64,000 bases of DNA from Neoechinorhynchus agilis (Eukaryota; Acanthocephala). Under the pieces are notes generated by a model that did no database searches, was not told the origin of the DNA, and saw only the letters and a program-made list of their open reading frames with translations. Shown here piece after piece: positions 20,946-33,806 of this stretch. The position numbers and the translations under genes are program-made. Position 1 is the first letter of the stretch. Each line of letters opens with the position of its first letter. The stretch covers positions 186,001-250,000 of the forward strand of contig CM121342.1 of assembly GCA_051530055.1 (NCBI GenBank). The letters are read 5' to 3'.

Positions 20946-21712
20946 CAAATTCAGAAACAGTATTGAGTATAACGGCACCATCCGCAATTATCTTATACAA
21001 ATCCGGATGGCAACAATCGACCACAACAGGAAGAGAAGATGTCAGCATTCTACGGCCCAAGCTGAAACACAACTGCATGTGCTCAACAGCGGCCCCTACA
21101 GTCGAGGCAGGATGATAGAGCACCACGATGCCGTCCTAAATCGATTCCCATGGGTTCCAAACAAGAGATGGGGTTCTCGGTTTGAAGTTCCAATTGAGAA
21201 TAGTACCCACGATCCTGGAGAGCAGGTGTAAAAACCGGATGCAATATTAGTCAATTAAAACGCACAAGAAGCGATCATAGTTGGCTTTGCCGTCTACTAC
21301 GAAAATACAAATGAACGCACAGAAGAAATTATGACTGCGAAAGAGGATAAATATAACGCAATTATAGAAGAGGTAGCAATAAAGCTGGATTTTCCTCCTC
21401 AAAGCATTTCGACAATGGGAATCGCTGTCGGCTCAAGAGGTAGCTATTCAAATGAATTGATCAAGCGGCTAAAAAAATTAAATTTGTTAATTAAAACCGC
21501 TTTGAAAATGGCTACAACTTCGGCAGAGAAGAGCTTAAATGACGTTCCACCTTTTCATGACACGAAGCAGAAGAATCAATAATCTTTAAATAACAATGTA
21601 TGGAACGCAATTAAAATAAATGAAGAATCAGCTATAAACAAAAATATGGAAAAAATTGATCAAAAGTATAAAACCCGTGTGAAAGAACATATCTCCAAAA
21701 TAAATGCATGCC
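20906..21712 (+). mobile_element. RT-less R2 derivative NA-b (3' part, unit B)
   Basis: Nearly identical to 5340-6152: RLE cysteine motif (QLHVLNS), an ENTNERTEEIMTAKEDKYNAI stretch, MGIAVGSRGSYSNELIKRLKKLN and ATTSAEKSLNDV. The C-terminal RLE frame is better kept here (21331-21582) than in NA-a. The 3' end, aataaatgcatgcc, precedes 28S sequence at 21713. Confidence 0.8.
21331..21582 (+). pseudogene. C-terminal RLE fragment of NA-b
   Basis: The 83 residues MTAKEDKYNAIIEEVAIKLD...MGIAVGSRGSYSNELIKRLKKLN correspond to the end of the restriction-like endonuclease domain in the R2-like copies (compare 58000-58240 in E10). The catalytic P-D motif lies upstream, beyond a stop. This is a fragment only. 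Confidence 0.7.
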
Positions 21713-21745
21713 TAGCCAAATGCGCCATCATCCAATTAGCGACGT
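21713..21745 (+). pseudogene. 33-bp 28S fragment downstream of the R2 site (unit B)
   Basis: The sequence starts tagccaaatgcgccatcatc and ends gcgacgt. It matches 28S at 58411 with several substitutions and ends at the same base as its partner at 6185. Confidence 0.78.
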
Positions 21746-22715
21746 TTTGAATCATACGCCACGGTAAAAACGCAGGTGTGATGGGGCATCTTCGTATGAG
21801 AGCGTGTTGGATGAGCTATTCAACAATAATCTCCAGCCAAGATACCGAAGTTTTCTTGAGATTTAGAGAGATATTCTCCGCCGTTCGGAAGACTCCAATA
21901 ATAGGGGAAAATACGTTTCAAATTTTTCCAAAAAATTACTCACGTTCATTGATGCTCCAAGATGCTACCAAGGGTCCTCGGTACAAAGGTTAAAACAAAC
22001 CATCAGCTCCAAAATCGCTCAATTCATCAGCAAACAAAACAGAACGATGCGCGGAATGTACAAGCAGCGATAGGGAACAGACGGCGATTTGCAATGTACA
22101 AAAAACGGAAGAAATATAGTCCGTGAAATTATTTGGCGCACGTTTAAATTTTTATCGTCATTTTTTAATGGAAAAATAAATCACAACATTTCTTTGAAAT
22201 TTTCTCTCGCTTGGGAGGTCGTTCCTTTCAGCAATGTTGGTTTTCGTCCTTGTTCTACTTTCCGAGCGTCCTTAGAAAAATAATTCGAAAAAAGAAGCCA
22301 TGTAGTCTGCTTTCTCGAAGTGTTTTCAAATTAAGAACGATTTTATTCGTCTTCTAAAGTGTTTTTAATGCTCATTATTGAATTGACGGACAGTTTTAAG
22401 TCTCTTCAGATGAAAATTTACAATTGATTTTTAAAGGTGGTAGCATAAAAAATTCAATCAAATGTATTAGTTGGTTCTGTAATTGGAAGCGCTAAAAACC
22501 ACTGCGCTTTAAAAAAGAATGCAACGTTAAAAAATTTCAACCTAACTTATTTGCGGAGAATGACAATCGGCCACCTTATCTTATAAACGTTCACTTAATC
22601 TCGGAGAAAGGATCATAGTAAGGGCTAGGCATAGCATAAAAGCAATGACGCGGGTGAGTGCTTGTAAAGTTTGTCAGTCAAGGCTCTCGGAACAGGAAGA
22701 GAAGCTAACGACAGT
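21746..22715 (+). repeat. Dispersed repeat X, copy 2
   Basis: Aligned end to end with 6186-7140 but about 8-9 percent different over its first few hundred bases. Nothing codes for a recognisable protein. Confidence 0.75.
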
Positions 22716-23039
22716 GGTTGTTGATTAAAACGTTCAATGTTTAAATGCATTGAACATGCAGTAGTGCTGGGTATAAACTTGACGATCGCGTTATTGAACG
22801 ACACAAAATTATCCGCTAAAAAATGATGAGTATCATTGAACGTTGTCCCATCTTGCTTGGTCGATCCATGACATGAAAAACTTGCAATAAAATTACAAAA
22901 ATTTACATAACAAAAGATTAGTTAACGAACTAACCGGCACACTTCTTAGGATCATTAAGAGTATCGGTCCCAATCCAAATGCCCGTACACCGTAACGCGG
23001 CGAAGACAAAAAAATTAAATAACGGAAACAATGACGAAG
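22716..23039. other. Unassigned spacer (unit B)
   Basis: Counterpart of 7141-7549. It has lost a segment near 22830 (gatgagtatcattgaacg) that unit A keeps. Near 23041-23115 it has about 75 bp that unit A lacks. No gene is seen. Confidence 0.5.
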
Positions 23040-24040
23040 TTCAATCTCATACACTTGAACAAATTGCTAGTTTCCCAATGCCCGACATATTATGGCTTAG
23101 TCTGCTCGTGTCGCAAATCGAATTTATTTTACTCGTGGCAAACTCCACAACATGAGATTAACCCTTGAAATGGAGAAGATGATATCTAATGCCAAATTTA
23201 CCGGAATCACAATTCCATTATGGAAAGTAGAAGCATTGCTACATAAAGAAAACAGAATTAAACGTACTAACTTGCCCCAACAACTGATCTTAGCGATGAA
23301 TAATCTTAATCGAATTAAGGAGATACGTATCATGAAGTTGTACAAAGGCAGAGGATTCTGCATTGTAGATGAAGAACACTATCATAGAATGGCTGAGGAT
23401 ATCTTATCGGGTTCAGAGTTCCGATCTAATAATATATGCCCACTACAAAACGAGAAAATATGTTCAACCAATATGTACTTACACTAAAGAAGCATGGAAG
23501 GATAGATGATCAAATATACCAAAAACATCATTCCAACAACGGACTTACACCTAACATGTACTTATTGGCAAAAGTACATAAGCCCATTAGAGGCTGGGCC
23601 AATTATTGCATCGCATTCTGCATATAATACGTAAACAGCTTGATATTGGCTACCATGTTAAGAAACTTAGTGCCTCCGGATGAGCACACCGTGTCATCTG
23701 GTGTGGTGTTCACAGGGAGATTGAAGGCGCTCGCATGTGCAGAATATAGAATGATTTTTGCTGATGTCAAACTTCGAAGGCGAGAGCTATGATCAAGTAG
23801 ATGGACTGTCCATGGGGAATGCGCGAATGGGAGGCTAGGAACGTTTCAAGCCTACCTGGTGTGAAGTTCCGGTAGAGAAACGTAGATGACACTTTTATCT
23901 TAGTCGATGAAATCACAGAACCGGCAAAGTTTGCACACGTGCTGAATTAAAAGCACAGCAACATTCAATGGACAGTAGACGGAGAATCATAATGCAATCT
24001 TTTTTGGACGTTTCGATAACGCGACGTCGCAAATCGCATT
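23040..24040 (+). mobile_element. Decayed Penelope-like RT fragment, copy 2
   Basis: The 111-residue frame 23152-23487 reads LEMEKMISNAKFTGITIP, then NNLNRIKEIRIMKLYKGRGFCIVDEEHYHRMAEDIL, an N-terminal PLE RT segment. MYLLAKVHKPIRGW follows near 23560-23600 in another frame. From about 23530 onward the copy is almost identical to unit A, while upstream it differs clearly. Confidence 0.75.
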
Positions 24041-24049
24041 TGCTATATT

Positions 24050-25920
24050 CGTAAGACGTCAACTGTTTTTTGTTACAATGCTCATCTATGTCTTTAGTTT
24101 ACCTATCGAAGTTCATAAACGAGACCAGAAATAAGTAATGACGGCGATTAAGCGGGTAAGACCTGAAAAGCTTTTTTCAGGTATTTCTGATGCAGTGATT
24201 TCAAAGATGTTATCGAATTTTCTTGACATTTGCAGATTTAGCGATCTTTCACGTTTGTGACTTTAGACGAATTAAACAAATGTGATTTGCGACGTTAATA
24301 CGAAAGCCAACAATATACAATAGTATCTATTTCGTACTTCTCGACGCGCTAACTCGTAATCTGTTTTCAGATTTATAAGATAGCTGCGGTAGTTGTTTAG
24401 TAATTCATCTTTAAGTTTTCCGGCAAACAACGTATATTATTGATATTAAAAAATTATTAATTTATGTTTAAATAACTTTTTCCTATATATACTTTGAACG
24501 CGTATTTCACCTGCATGCATTTTTTCTGCTATGCTCATCGGTGTCTTTTTGTTTAACCATTAAAGTTCATAAATGACACCCGAAACAAATAACAACGGCA
24601 GTGATTAGCGGGTAAGACCTAAAATGCTTCTTTGGGTATTTCTGATGCGGTGCTTGCAATGATGTAATTGAATTTTGTTGACGTTTTTAAAATTTAATGA
24701 TCTTTCACGTTTATGACTATTGATGAATTGAACAAATTCAATTTGCGGCTTTATTGCGAAAGCTAGCAATATACAGTATGGTTCGTTTGGTACTTCTCGG
24801 CGCGCTAACTCAAAATCTGTTTTCAGATTTTAGATATCTGAAATAGTTCTTTAGTTATTCGTCTTTCAATTATTTGGCAAACAACCGTGATTATTGATAT
24901 CAAAACATCAAATAATTTATAATTAACGCTAGTTACACGTGTATACACTGTTTTTTGTTTCTATGTTCATCTTTGTTTTTTCTTTACCTGTTGAACTTCA
25001 TAAAAGCCACAAAAATCAAATAGTAATAATAAGGATTAAGCTGGTAAGACATAATAAGCTTTTTCGGGTATTTCTGATGCGGTGCTTACGCGGCAATGCC
25101 GCGGCCATCAAGGAAGCTGCCGAACAAACATAACATTTGAAGACAAGAATTAAACAAGAGTTTGTCAAACTCATTTTATTTTATATTTATAATTAAATAA
25201 CTTTTTCTCCATCAACTTTCAACGCTGATTACACCTGCATATACTGTTTTTAGTTTCTATGCTTATCTATGTCTTTAGATTACCTATTGAAGTTCACACA
25301 AGACACCAGAAATAAACAATAACGGCGATTAAGCGGGTAAGACATGAGAAGTTTTTTGGGTACTTCTGATGCGGTGATTTCATTGATGTTATTTAATTTT
25401 GTTGACGTTATCAAATTGTATGATCTTCAACGTTTATGACTTTACACTAATTTAACAAATGTTATTTGATTCATAAGTACCAAAGGTAGCCATTATACGG
25501 TATTGTCCGTTGAGTACTCCTCGACGCGCTAATTCTAAATATGTTTTCAGATTTGCGATAGCTGCAACATTTCTCGAATTATTCGTCTTTCCTATTGTGG
25601 ACAAAAAACCGTGATTTTTGATATCAAAACATAAATGAATTTATAATTAAATAACTTTTCCTTGATAAAATTTTAACGCGGATTTCACTTGCATATACCG
25701 GTTTTCGTTGCTACGCCCATCTTTGTCTTAAGTTTACCTATTGAAGTCTACAAAAGACACGACAAATTAATAATAAGAGCGATTAAGCGAGTAAGAATTT
25801 GCAACCTTTTTTGGGTGTTTCTGATGCGGTAATTCCATTAATGTTATTCAATTTTTTTGACGTTATCAAATTTGATGATCTTTCACGTTTATGACTATTT
25901 GGGTTGTTTCTTGGCGTAGA
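24050..25920. repeat. Satellite of about 455 bp (unit B)
   Basis: Same monomers as 8460-10340 with very few differences, including a small loss near 24925 (aattaacgctag) where unit A has aaataactttttctctatca. Confidence 0.88.
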
Positions 25921-26244
25921 AATAAAAATGATTTTATTTTTTAATTTTTTAAATCCGATATTTGAGCTCAATCTTGTGCCATTATCAAGGTCTAAAAATT
26001 ACGTCGGGAATTGATCAATATTCACTGTCCTAAGATTGAGCCTAAAGTCCGCCTTATTCGCTGCCCAAATGGTGGCGTTTGTTGTGCGAAATGATTGAGT
26101 ATTGCGGAACTAGCATCGGTACCTCTCTTCTGAGTATACTTGTGTTCTTTAAACATCTGATGAGGAGTAAGCACGCGTCCCCGGCGGAAGGGGAATAACT
26201 ATGGACTTGGAAAGTTCAAGGAAGTTCTTCGTAGATTTTGGGAA

Positions 26245-26281
26245 AGTCATAGTTAAGTCTGCCATTTACCTGCGCTTAGCT
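26245..26281 (-). pseudogene. 28S fragment upstream of the R2 site (unit B)
   Basis: Counterpart of 10668-10704: the minus strand reads aagcgcaggtaaatggcaga, then cttaactatgact. Confidence 0.5.
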
Positions 26282-26354
26282 TTGATTTCCTTCTAATTCC
26301 CGATACCTCGAGAATATTTCGTTTTTTTCACTTGCCAAATCTGCGTTCAGTTGT

Positions 26355-26693
26355 CCCGATAACCCATTCGAATAATGTGCGACAGTAATATACTGTTGTA
26401 TTAATGTTCAATCGACACTCTCTTCGTTCTCCATCTTAGAGCACATCGGCCGCAAGCCTTAAGATGTTCGCGAAGTACAGGGTTCTGCTGCGTCGCCTCT
26501 TGCTCCCGATCTTGAAATATATTCAAACATCGACATTTAACACATGGGTAGGTGCCTGAAGCATCAGATCGGATATTGTATACGTATCTTCTGAAAACTG
26601 GAGCAAAAGATTCGGCTTTCTTGCTCATAAAAAGGGCGTGAACCGTAAAATCACACGAGTGTGCTTCGGCAGCTGCGAACATCACAAACATTG
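26355..26693 (-). mobile_element. R2-like fragment E2 (unit B)
   Basis: The minus frame 26691-26401 reads FAAAEAHSCDFTVHALF, RYVYNIRSDASGTYPCVKCRCLN. It differs from the unit A copy more than the surrounding duplication does (about one residue in six to eight). It is fused to the RLE end of E3 in the same way. Confidence 0.72.
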
Positions 26694-26702
26694 GCTGTCA
26701 TG

Positions 26703-29357
26703 GCGCCGAGTCATTATGGCTAAGGTGTATTCATATCCATTGAGTACATGAGAAGGGGATTCGACCTTCTCGCTACAACGCCGACACGACTTGCCACGTT
26801 GATGGTCCATTCGGTTAAGGACTGAACCAACCTCTAAGAGCTGAAGCCGAAGCTTTACGTGCTTTACGTAAGAGTTGTACCGAGCTTGTCTATACCGAAA
26901 CGATATAAGATTTCGGTCAACAAGCCCGTCCGTAAAGCACTCATGACCATGCGTTTGCTTCGTCGCGTCTTTACGTTTGGAATATTCCGCGTGAATTTAC
27001 TGACTAAGCTCGTGTTGGTCACTTAGCTTTTTGAGGTGGTCCGTTAGTGAACCGATCTCTTTGCGGAGATCAATGGCGCTTCCGAATTTATCCAAAACTG
27101 CTCTCAAAGCATTGAACCGTGTGCACTGCACTTCCTGCTCCAGGCTTCTGAATCCTAGACCACCTTTTGAGAGTGGCACATAAAATGCGCCATCGCTGAG
27201 ATTCCTCGGAAGCTTGGGGAGGTTCTTCAATTTAGATCTCCACAGCTCGTCGATACGTCTCAGGTTCGTGGACGATATATCCCATGAGGCTCCGAGCTTA
27301 GCCAACAGGGATGGCACCGCGTAATCATTCAATAGGTGCGCTGCCTGTGTGGGCGATACAAGGGCGCTCCTAGCAACGGCAAAAAGGTTTTCCAGTGCGC
27401 TTTTCGCTTCATCTAGTGTGGTCTCCTTCCACTGAGTGCCGCCTAGGTACTTCACTGGATCGCCTTCGATGATGGCTTTGAGTACGACTCCGTTTATGCG
27501 GATACCGGACTTATGTCCACCACCAACTTTCTCCCTCTAGTGCTTTGCCGATATGTTTGACATTTTTCTGGGCTCAGAAAGAGCATGTTCTCTTTGAGCT
27601 TAACTTGAAGAATGTCAATAATTTTTGGACGTTCGCGTAATCATCCGCCAGTAGAAGGACATCGTCCATGAAGATTGCGAACCTCTTGCAGTGCCTCGTC
27701 GACGCAAATCGCGAATAGCAATGGGGATAGCGGGGTCTCCTTGCTTCACTCCTCTTAGGAGCCTGATGGGATCTGAGGGCCTCGAATTAGACATGTGGAT
27801 CCTCGTACGGCTTCCGCGGAATGTGTTCATCACATATCTGCTAAGATAGTGTTACGAAGTGGTTTCTCAAGCGCACCGTGCGACACAAAAGATTCGCCGT
27901 TCATTCTTATCGAAGGGGGTGTTGACCGTGAAATCGCAGGAGTATGCTGCGGCAGCAGCACCGAGGTGAACTTCCAGTAGTACATTCGCGTCCGAGACGC
28001 TAAGTGCAACGTTTTGATAGTACTCCATGTTGCTCTGTACCTCCGTTAAGGTCTTCGAAGATACCTTTCTCCATAACGAAGGGTTACCTAGTACATGGTA
28101 AGCGATCGCACAGAGTAACTGACGAGGACCTCTGCTCAGCTTAATGATCCTCAGGCCCATCTCCCTCGCTCTGGAGGTAGTAGGCACTTCAGTGCTACGC
28201 AGGCAGCACAAGTACTGTTCATACCGCGACGCTGCCGCATCCACAAAATCACCATTCGGTGGACCTTCTTTGTGTCTTAAGACACGTCCCTCGTTCTCGA
28301 GGTGACTGCGCTGTCGAGGATGTAAATCCTCTTTACCGAGAACCACGGTAACAAACTCGTACGGTTCGGCAACAGTAAAAAATGTTGGCTCGACAATACA
28401 GTCAAGTGCATAATGATCGCATTCACTCGCCGAACAAGACTATAGCGTACTCATCATGGAACTTTCATGGCCGGCCGGTTTTACGTTACCTGCAAAGCCA
28501 GGTGATTCTTGGTCAGAGGGTGGGTTTTCTTCAACGTAGTCGTCCGTAGGCCGGGTCAAAGAGGTAGACAACTCGATTGCACCATCTCCACACAAACTGT
28601 GCAAAGCGCTGTTCAGATTGTCCGCAGCTTGATCGATAAATTTTGCTGTATGACATGCATCCTCTCCCGGTACGTCATCGGATTCCTCGACTGTGCTGAT
28701 TGCGGCTTCGTGTTCGTCTTCTTCGGTTATTGGCTCGAGGACTAGGGCGGCCCTTTCCTGTTATGAATTATGATCATGGTTGCCATCGCTCAATGTGGGC
28801 CTTCAAATGAGCTTCTTCGCGTATGTTGCCACGTCGTACTGTCCGATCTTTTTCGCATTGAGTTAGATGCGCACGCGCGCTAACGCATTTTCCGTACTCA
28901 TTCATGTTGCACGCTCTGCAAAAATATGTAATCTCGGATATTCCGTGAGCCTTTCTTATATGCGTTCTTTGTTTTTCACTTCCTTAGGTGCAGCCCAACA
29001 CTCTTTGATTCGCTGTTCTTGAAGTCGCTACAGACAGGACCATGTAATCTGCCGAATTGTGTGTTCCGAGACCAGATGATCGGTGAAGACTCTCTTCTTC
29101 GTCTTTCCAACCGCATGAAATTCGCATGTATTCAGTTGCTCACTTCGGGCAGCGTGCTTTGCGTAAACAGGGCAGACAAGGGGCTCATCAGGATCAACGT
29201 TATGATCAATTTCGATCGGCGACGGTTATCATTCGTGACATAACCGGACTGATGAATTGAGTTGTTAATTTCCAGCTGGCGTCATCTATAATAGAAAGCG
29301 CAACCCACGGTGGATTGGGGAGTAACATCTGACTTCTTTATTGTGGGTTTGTTTGGA
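26703..29357 (-). mobile_element. R2-like LINE copy E3 (unit B)
   Basis: Almost identical to 11135-13789: the OTU-like frame 28346-27867 differs by one residue (His to Gln in EVHSN), and the thumb frame 27455-26997 by one residue (YLGD to YLGG). It has the same deletion of the RT front and the same missing RLE core. The 28S-like 5' junction lies at 29358-29390. Confidence 0.82.
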
Positions 29358-29390
29358 AAAGTCATATTTACGTCCACCGTTTACTCGCGT
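29358..29390 (-). pseudogene. 28S fragment at 5' junction of E3 (unit B)
   Basis: Identical text to 13790-13821 (minus strand cgcgagtaaacggtggacgt, then aaatatgactt). Confidence 0.65.
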
Positions 29391-29569
29391 GTTTGTTAGA
29401 AATAGACGCTGGCATGACGGACCAGGGGTCCTGAGGCAAAACGTAAATTGATGTTGAGCGAGGGCCTGATTGTATTTTAGATGTTTACAAAACCTGAAGA
29501 GGAGACCGGCGAGTCTCGAAAATTCGATTAAATAAATAAATGTCTGGGTGAAAGACGTCACAAAAACAA

Positions 29570-30230
29570 TTTCCTGTATGTTATTTGCTTGAAATCAGAA
29601 GATATTGCATTAGCACGGGTTTTTTAATTATTAAACATATGACGTTTTTTTGCAACGAGTAAGCGGCGGACGTTGCGAAAAATCTAAAGCACAATAAAAC
29701 CACTGCTGTCGATTTTGGTTTTAATGTATGCTATTCGCTCAAAATAAGTTGATATGTCGTGAGCACGGTTTCTAATTTTTGAGCAGATGAGGTCATATTT
29801 TTGATGTAAAAACGAAAAAACTGAAACACCAATTATACGCTGCCGTTGATTTTTGTTTTCCTGGATGTTATTTGCTCGAAATCGGAAGATGTTGCTTGAG
29901 CAAGTGTTTTAATTTTTAAAACTTATGGCGCTTTTTGCAACGAGTTAGCGGCGGGCGTAACTTTGACTGCAGCAATAAAACACTGCAGTTGATATCTGTT
30001 TTCCTGTATGTTATTTTCGAGCTTTTTCGTTGTTTATACCGAAAACATATTAAATCCATTGTCATAGTTACGCATCAGTTTTAAAAATTAAAACACGTGC
30101 TCATGCAAAATACCGTGATTTATAGCAAATAATATACCGCAAAACCGAGTCGACTGCAGCGTTTTATTGCTACTTGATTTTCCTCATTTTTATATCGAAA
30201 GCACGTTAAATCCATAACGGGTTTACCAAT
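29570..30230. repeat. S137 satellite block (unit B)
   Basis: Matches 14040-14700 nearly base for base, including both 28S-like stretches (about 29656 and 29941). Confidence 0.8.
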
Positions 30231-30565
30231 AAGAGAGTAGTTACGTCCGGCTTAGATTTGTTGAGATGTAGTGTAAAATGAACAGCATCATTGAACGTTG
30301 TCCCATCTTGCTTGGTGGATCCATGGCATGAAAAACTTGCAAGCGGGTAAGACTTGAAAAGCTTTTTGAGTTTTTGTCATGCGACGATTTCATTGATGTT
30401 ATCGACTTTTGTTGACGTTTTCAAATTCAATGATCTTTCACGTTTGTTACTTTTTACGAATTCAACAAATGCGGGTTTCGACTTCAATACGAATGGCATA
30501 AATCGCCTTATATGTTTCTATTTTTTAAATTTTTTTCATTTAGTTAACATTAATGACACGTTTAT

Positions 30566-31480
30566 TTATTTGTGAGTTAATAAAGCAAAGGAACCATGTA
30601 TCTTTGGGTCCTCCGAACACTCTAATGAGCAGGGGTTGTGTCTTTTGTCCGGTTCATGATTATTTAAATTTTGACGTCCAAACAGATCTTGAACGTTGTT
30701 TCGCTTTTTTGGTAGATTTTTTGGTGTGCTAGTTGATTTTGATTTGTTCGATTTTGGTTGGTTTAATTTGTAGTTGTTGTCTTTTGTTCTTTCCTCTAAA
30801 TCAATTCGCATTTGGAGGATTGAGCAGTGAGGAAAAAAGAGCGGAGGTACAGATTTGTGCGAGGAACTGAAGGATGGAAAATGTTGGGGCTACGAGTGTT
30901 GTAAGTGTGAGAAAAGGAGAAATGTGAGGCGCTTTGAGCGCTTTTGAAAGATTAGAGAGAGGTGTTTCTAAGGGCGCACCTCTGAAAATAAATACCAAGT
31001 GCTGTTTGATTGAGAGAGTAACTCGGAAGAGCTGCAAGTCGCCGCATGTGCATGAGTCTCTCCTCCGATTCAGGCCGTAGACTCATGGGTTGATTGTGCG
31101 ATGGCAAAAAATTACTTTTTATATAGTGTGGTGCGAGGGAGAGGCGGATTGAATCTGTTCGGACATCGCATATTTCGGACAGGTTCCCTTGGCGAGATGA
31201 ACGGGAGAAATTTACATGGAAGGGAACGCAGGGAGGTCATGTATTTATCGAAGATTTTGGAAAGGTGTTCTTCGATTGGTGGGAGGTCCTTGGAGCAAAT
31301 TTTGCAGGCTTGCTTATTTAAGGAGGAAAGCAAGCGCAGTTGATGGGTGGATAAATTGCAAAAGGTTGGGTATGCATATGAGATTGCAGGGACCACAACG
31401 GACCAATAGAAATGTGCTAGATCGCGTGGGCTGACTCCGAGGAAACGCAAGCGCTTGATAAAATACAATTTAGCAGCAAC
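30566..31480 (-). mobile_element. CR1/jockey-like LINE remnant (unit B), about 385 bp shorter
   Basis: The minus frame 31468-31112 is the same C-terminal RT fragment as in unit A (KRLRFLGVSPRDL...YAYPTF). At 30983 the text gcgcacctct joins gaaaataaataccaag directly; unit A has 385 bp between them. The tail frame 30811-30566 is intact. A Pro/Ser/Leu-rich frame 31037-30801 spans the join. Confidence 0.6.
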
Positions 31481-31487
31481 ACACCTA

Positions 31488-33806
31488 TTCAGGAAATTTT
31501 CGAGGCACTCGAAAAAGGGCAGGTTATCTCTAATTGGTTTGTTCTTTTCGCCGCCTCAGCGGTCTATCATTGCGACTTCGTTATTTATAACAACGATTGC
31601 AAGCATCCGAAGAGTCATGTGTACTGGTGCCACTTCAAATGTCTTTACTCTATGGGAAGACAAAAATGGCCTCTTTCCATGCGTTCGTTGCCTCGGTTTA
31701 ACTAAAAACCATGCACGTTCAATCAACGCAAAACGAAATAGAGCGCTGTACTTTTCGGACACCGTGAAGCTAGCTAAAGAGACGTTTAAGGGTTCTCAAC
31801 AGAGAGAATGCGCTTTAAATCCTGCCGAAGTCACCTTTCACAATCCTTCCAACTAATAACGTCTCACGAGATTGAACAAGCAATTAAAAGAATTAAATCT
31901 TCTGCAGCAGGTCATCACAAGATAACATTACGACAGATTAGAGCCTTTGACCCAACGCTATGTGGCATGACTGTTTTGCTAAGCACTATAATACACAGCG
32001 GGTTTCCTCCCGACCCACTTCACGAGTCCAAAACAATAATGATCCCAAAATCAAACGCTTCTTCCCACAAATTTAAGTCGATAGGTGGATGGAAGCCGAT
32101 CACTATCTCGTCGCTGATCGTGCGTATACTTCATCGCGTCCTGCTGAAACGATTGAAGGAATCCTGCAAACTGAACGAAGGCCAGGCCGCGTTTGACCCT
32201 TCTGCATGTTCCTGCAACCTTCGTATTATAAAGGCTGCTATCCGGCAATGTCGTGCCCGTAAAGTACCACTCTCAGTAGCAGTACTCGACATTACGTCCG
32301 CCTTTGATACTGTCGCTCACTGTGCCCTCGATTCTGCACTCCGCAGTAAGAATTGCCCGGAGTATCTACGCAGATATATAATGGCGTCTCATTCTTCTGG
32401 TTACACTCGCATCAAGGTGAACGGTCAGCCACAGTCAGTACCGAACCGTTTTAGCATAGGTGTCAAACAGGGTGATCCTCTTTCACCCCCTTTATTTGCT
32501 TTAATAATGGACGATATCCTCGACGACCTGTCGAATTCACAGTTAGGGTGCAAGCTCCGGAATGATTTATCTCTTTCCCACCTTGTGTATGCCGACGATG
32601 TCCTCTTTTTGGCGGACAACGACTCAAATCTTATAGTGATGGTCGATATGATTGTAAGCGGACTGCAACGAAAGGAACCTTCGCTGTCTGTCGAAAAATG
32701 TCGCCACTATAGCCACACGTATAACAATGGCAAACTTTGCATCAAATACAAAGCGACAATACACATATCCGGTAGTCCTGTTAGCCCAGTCATTGAAGGG
32801 GAACCTGTGAAATATCTCGGAGGTCACCCGTGGAAAAACACGTCGTTTGAACAGGCTTCACTTGAACTGGGCAGGCTCTTTAATGAGGTCAAAGATGCGC
32901 AGTTGCACCGAACGCAATCGGCACATTTAATAAACGACTACGCAGGCCCCGTATATGTTGGAAAAATCGCCGCCGCTTGGGGCTTTTCGCCCACTGATTT
33001 CACTAAGATCGATATTATGTGGAGAACGCGGCTTAAGAGCATATTGCAGCTGCCCGACACGTTTCGGACGGTGCGTTTCACCTACCACTGTCTGGGTTAT
33101 CGATCAATCTACAACGAAATCATGGCGATGCGCTTTAATTCCGTTCAAAAAGTGCTGGCCCGGTTTAATGGCCTTGTCAATGTCTCAAAGGAGGTAACGC
33201 AAATTAATAAGTTCCTCGAAGGTCTAGGAATCAACGAACAATGCGGGAGCTTGAATGTCAATATAAACATTAATTCTTCTATTCACAGATCATTGATAAG
33301 TCTCTGGAAAGAGGCAATGACTCAAAGTCAAGGGCTCGACTGTTTCACGAATGGCATGTTCGAACGGAATTTAATCTCCTTCCGGTATCGGCAAGACCGG
33401 TACAGTTCATATGTCGAACAAGTAAAGCTACGGCTTCAATTATTGGACGTAGGTTCGGTGTTGGCACGAATGGATCCCAAGCAGAAAAAGTCATGCTGAA
33501 ACTGCACGGCTCCAAATGAGACACAAGTTCATGTGTTGAACATGTGTGACCACTCCTCAACATCGATATCCAAAAGACATGATCATGTGCAGAGTCGACT
33601 TACTTAGACTCTGAAGAAGGAACAAGGCGTAGACTTCGAGGTCGTCAAAGGAAATAGATTCCATGATTCGGCCGGCAATCTTTACAAGCCAGATCTTATC
33701 CTGCATTGCAAGCACACTGGTACAGTACATTGGGTTAAGAGGCACCTATAGCCATTCTCTTCTTAAGCGGCTTCGGATCCTACACATAGACATACGTACT
33801 GCACGA
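31488..33806 (+). mobile_element. R2-like LINE copy E4 (unit B)
   Basis: Counterpart of 16345-18664 with about one percent difference. The RT is split by a one-base difference near 31847, so the long frame of unit A appears here as 31455-31856 plus 31808-33499. The same TGA in the cysteine motif and the same RLE internal deletion are present, so those predate the duplication. Confidence 0.85.
31808..33499 (+). CDS. R2-like RT and thumb, 563-residue open frame (unit B)
   Basis: This frame carries HKITLRQIRAFDP, motif A AVLDITSAFD, GVKQGDPLSPPLF and HLVYADDVLF, then KYLGGHPW, QSAHLINDYAGP, MWRTRLKSILQLP and FRYRQDRYSSYVEQ. It ends at KKSC before the RLE. Differences from unit A include GQPQSVPNRFSIG versus GQPPSVSIRFSRG just before the KQGDP motif. 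Catalytic Asp residues are retained. The N-terminus up to about residue 10 is out of register with the element. Confidence 0.78.
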   Translation: MRFKSCRSHLSQSFQLITSHEIEQAIKRIKSSAAGHHKITLRQIRAFDPTLCGMTVLLSTIIHSGFPPDPLHESKTIMIPKSNASSHKFKSIGGWKPITISSLIVRILHRVLLKRLKESCKLNEGQAAFDPSACSCNLRIIKAAIRQCRARKVPLSVAVLDITSAFDTVAHCALDSALRSKNCPEYLRRYIMASHSSGYTRIKVNGQPQSVPNRFSIGVKQGDPLSPPLFALIMDDILDDLSNSQLGCKLRNDLSLSHLVYADDVLFLADNDSNLIVMVDMIVSGLQRKEPSLSVEKCRHYSHTYNNGKLCIKYKATIHISGSPVSPVIEGEPVKYLGGHPWKNTSFEQASLELGRLFNEVKDAQLHRTQSAHLINDYAGPVYVGKIAAAWGFSPTDFTKIDIMWRTRLKSILQLPDTFRTVRFTYHCLGYRSIYNEIMAMRFNSVQKVLARFNGLVNVSKEVTQINKFLEGLGINEQCGSLNVNININSSIHRSLISLWKEAMTQSQGLDCFTNGMFERNLISFRYRQDRYSSYVEQVKLRLQLLDVGSVLARMDPKQKKSC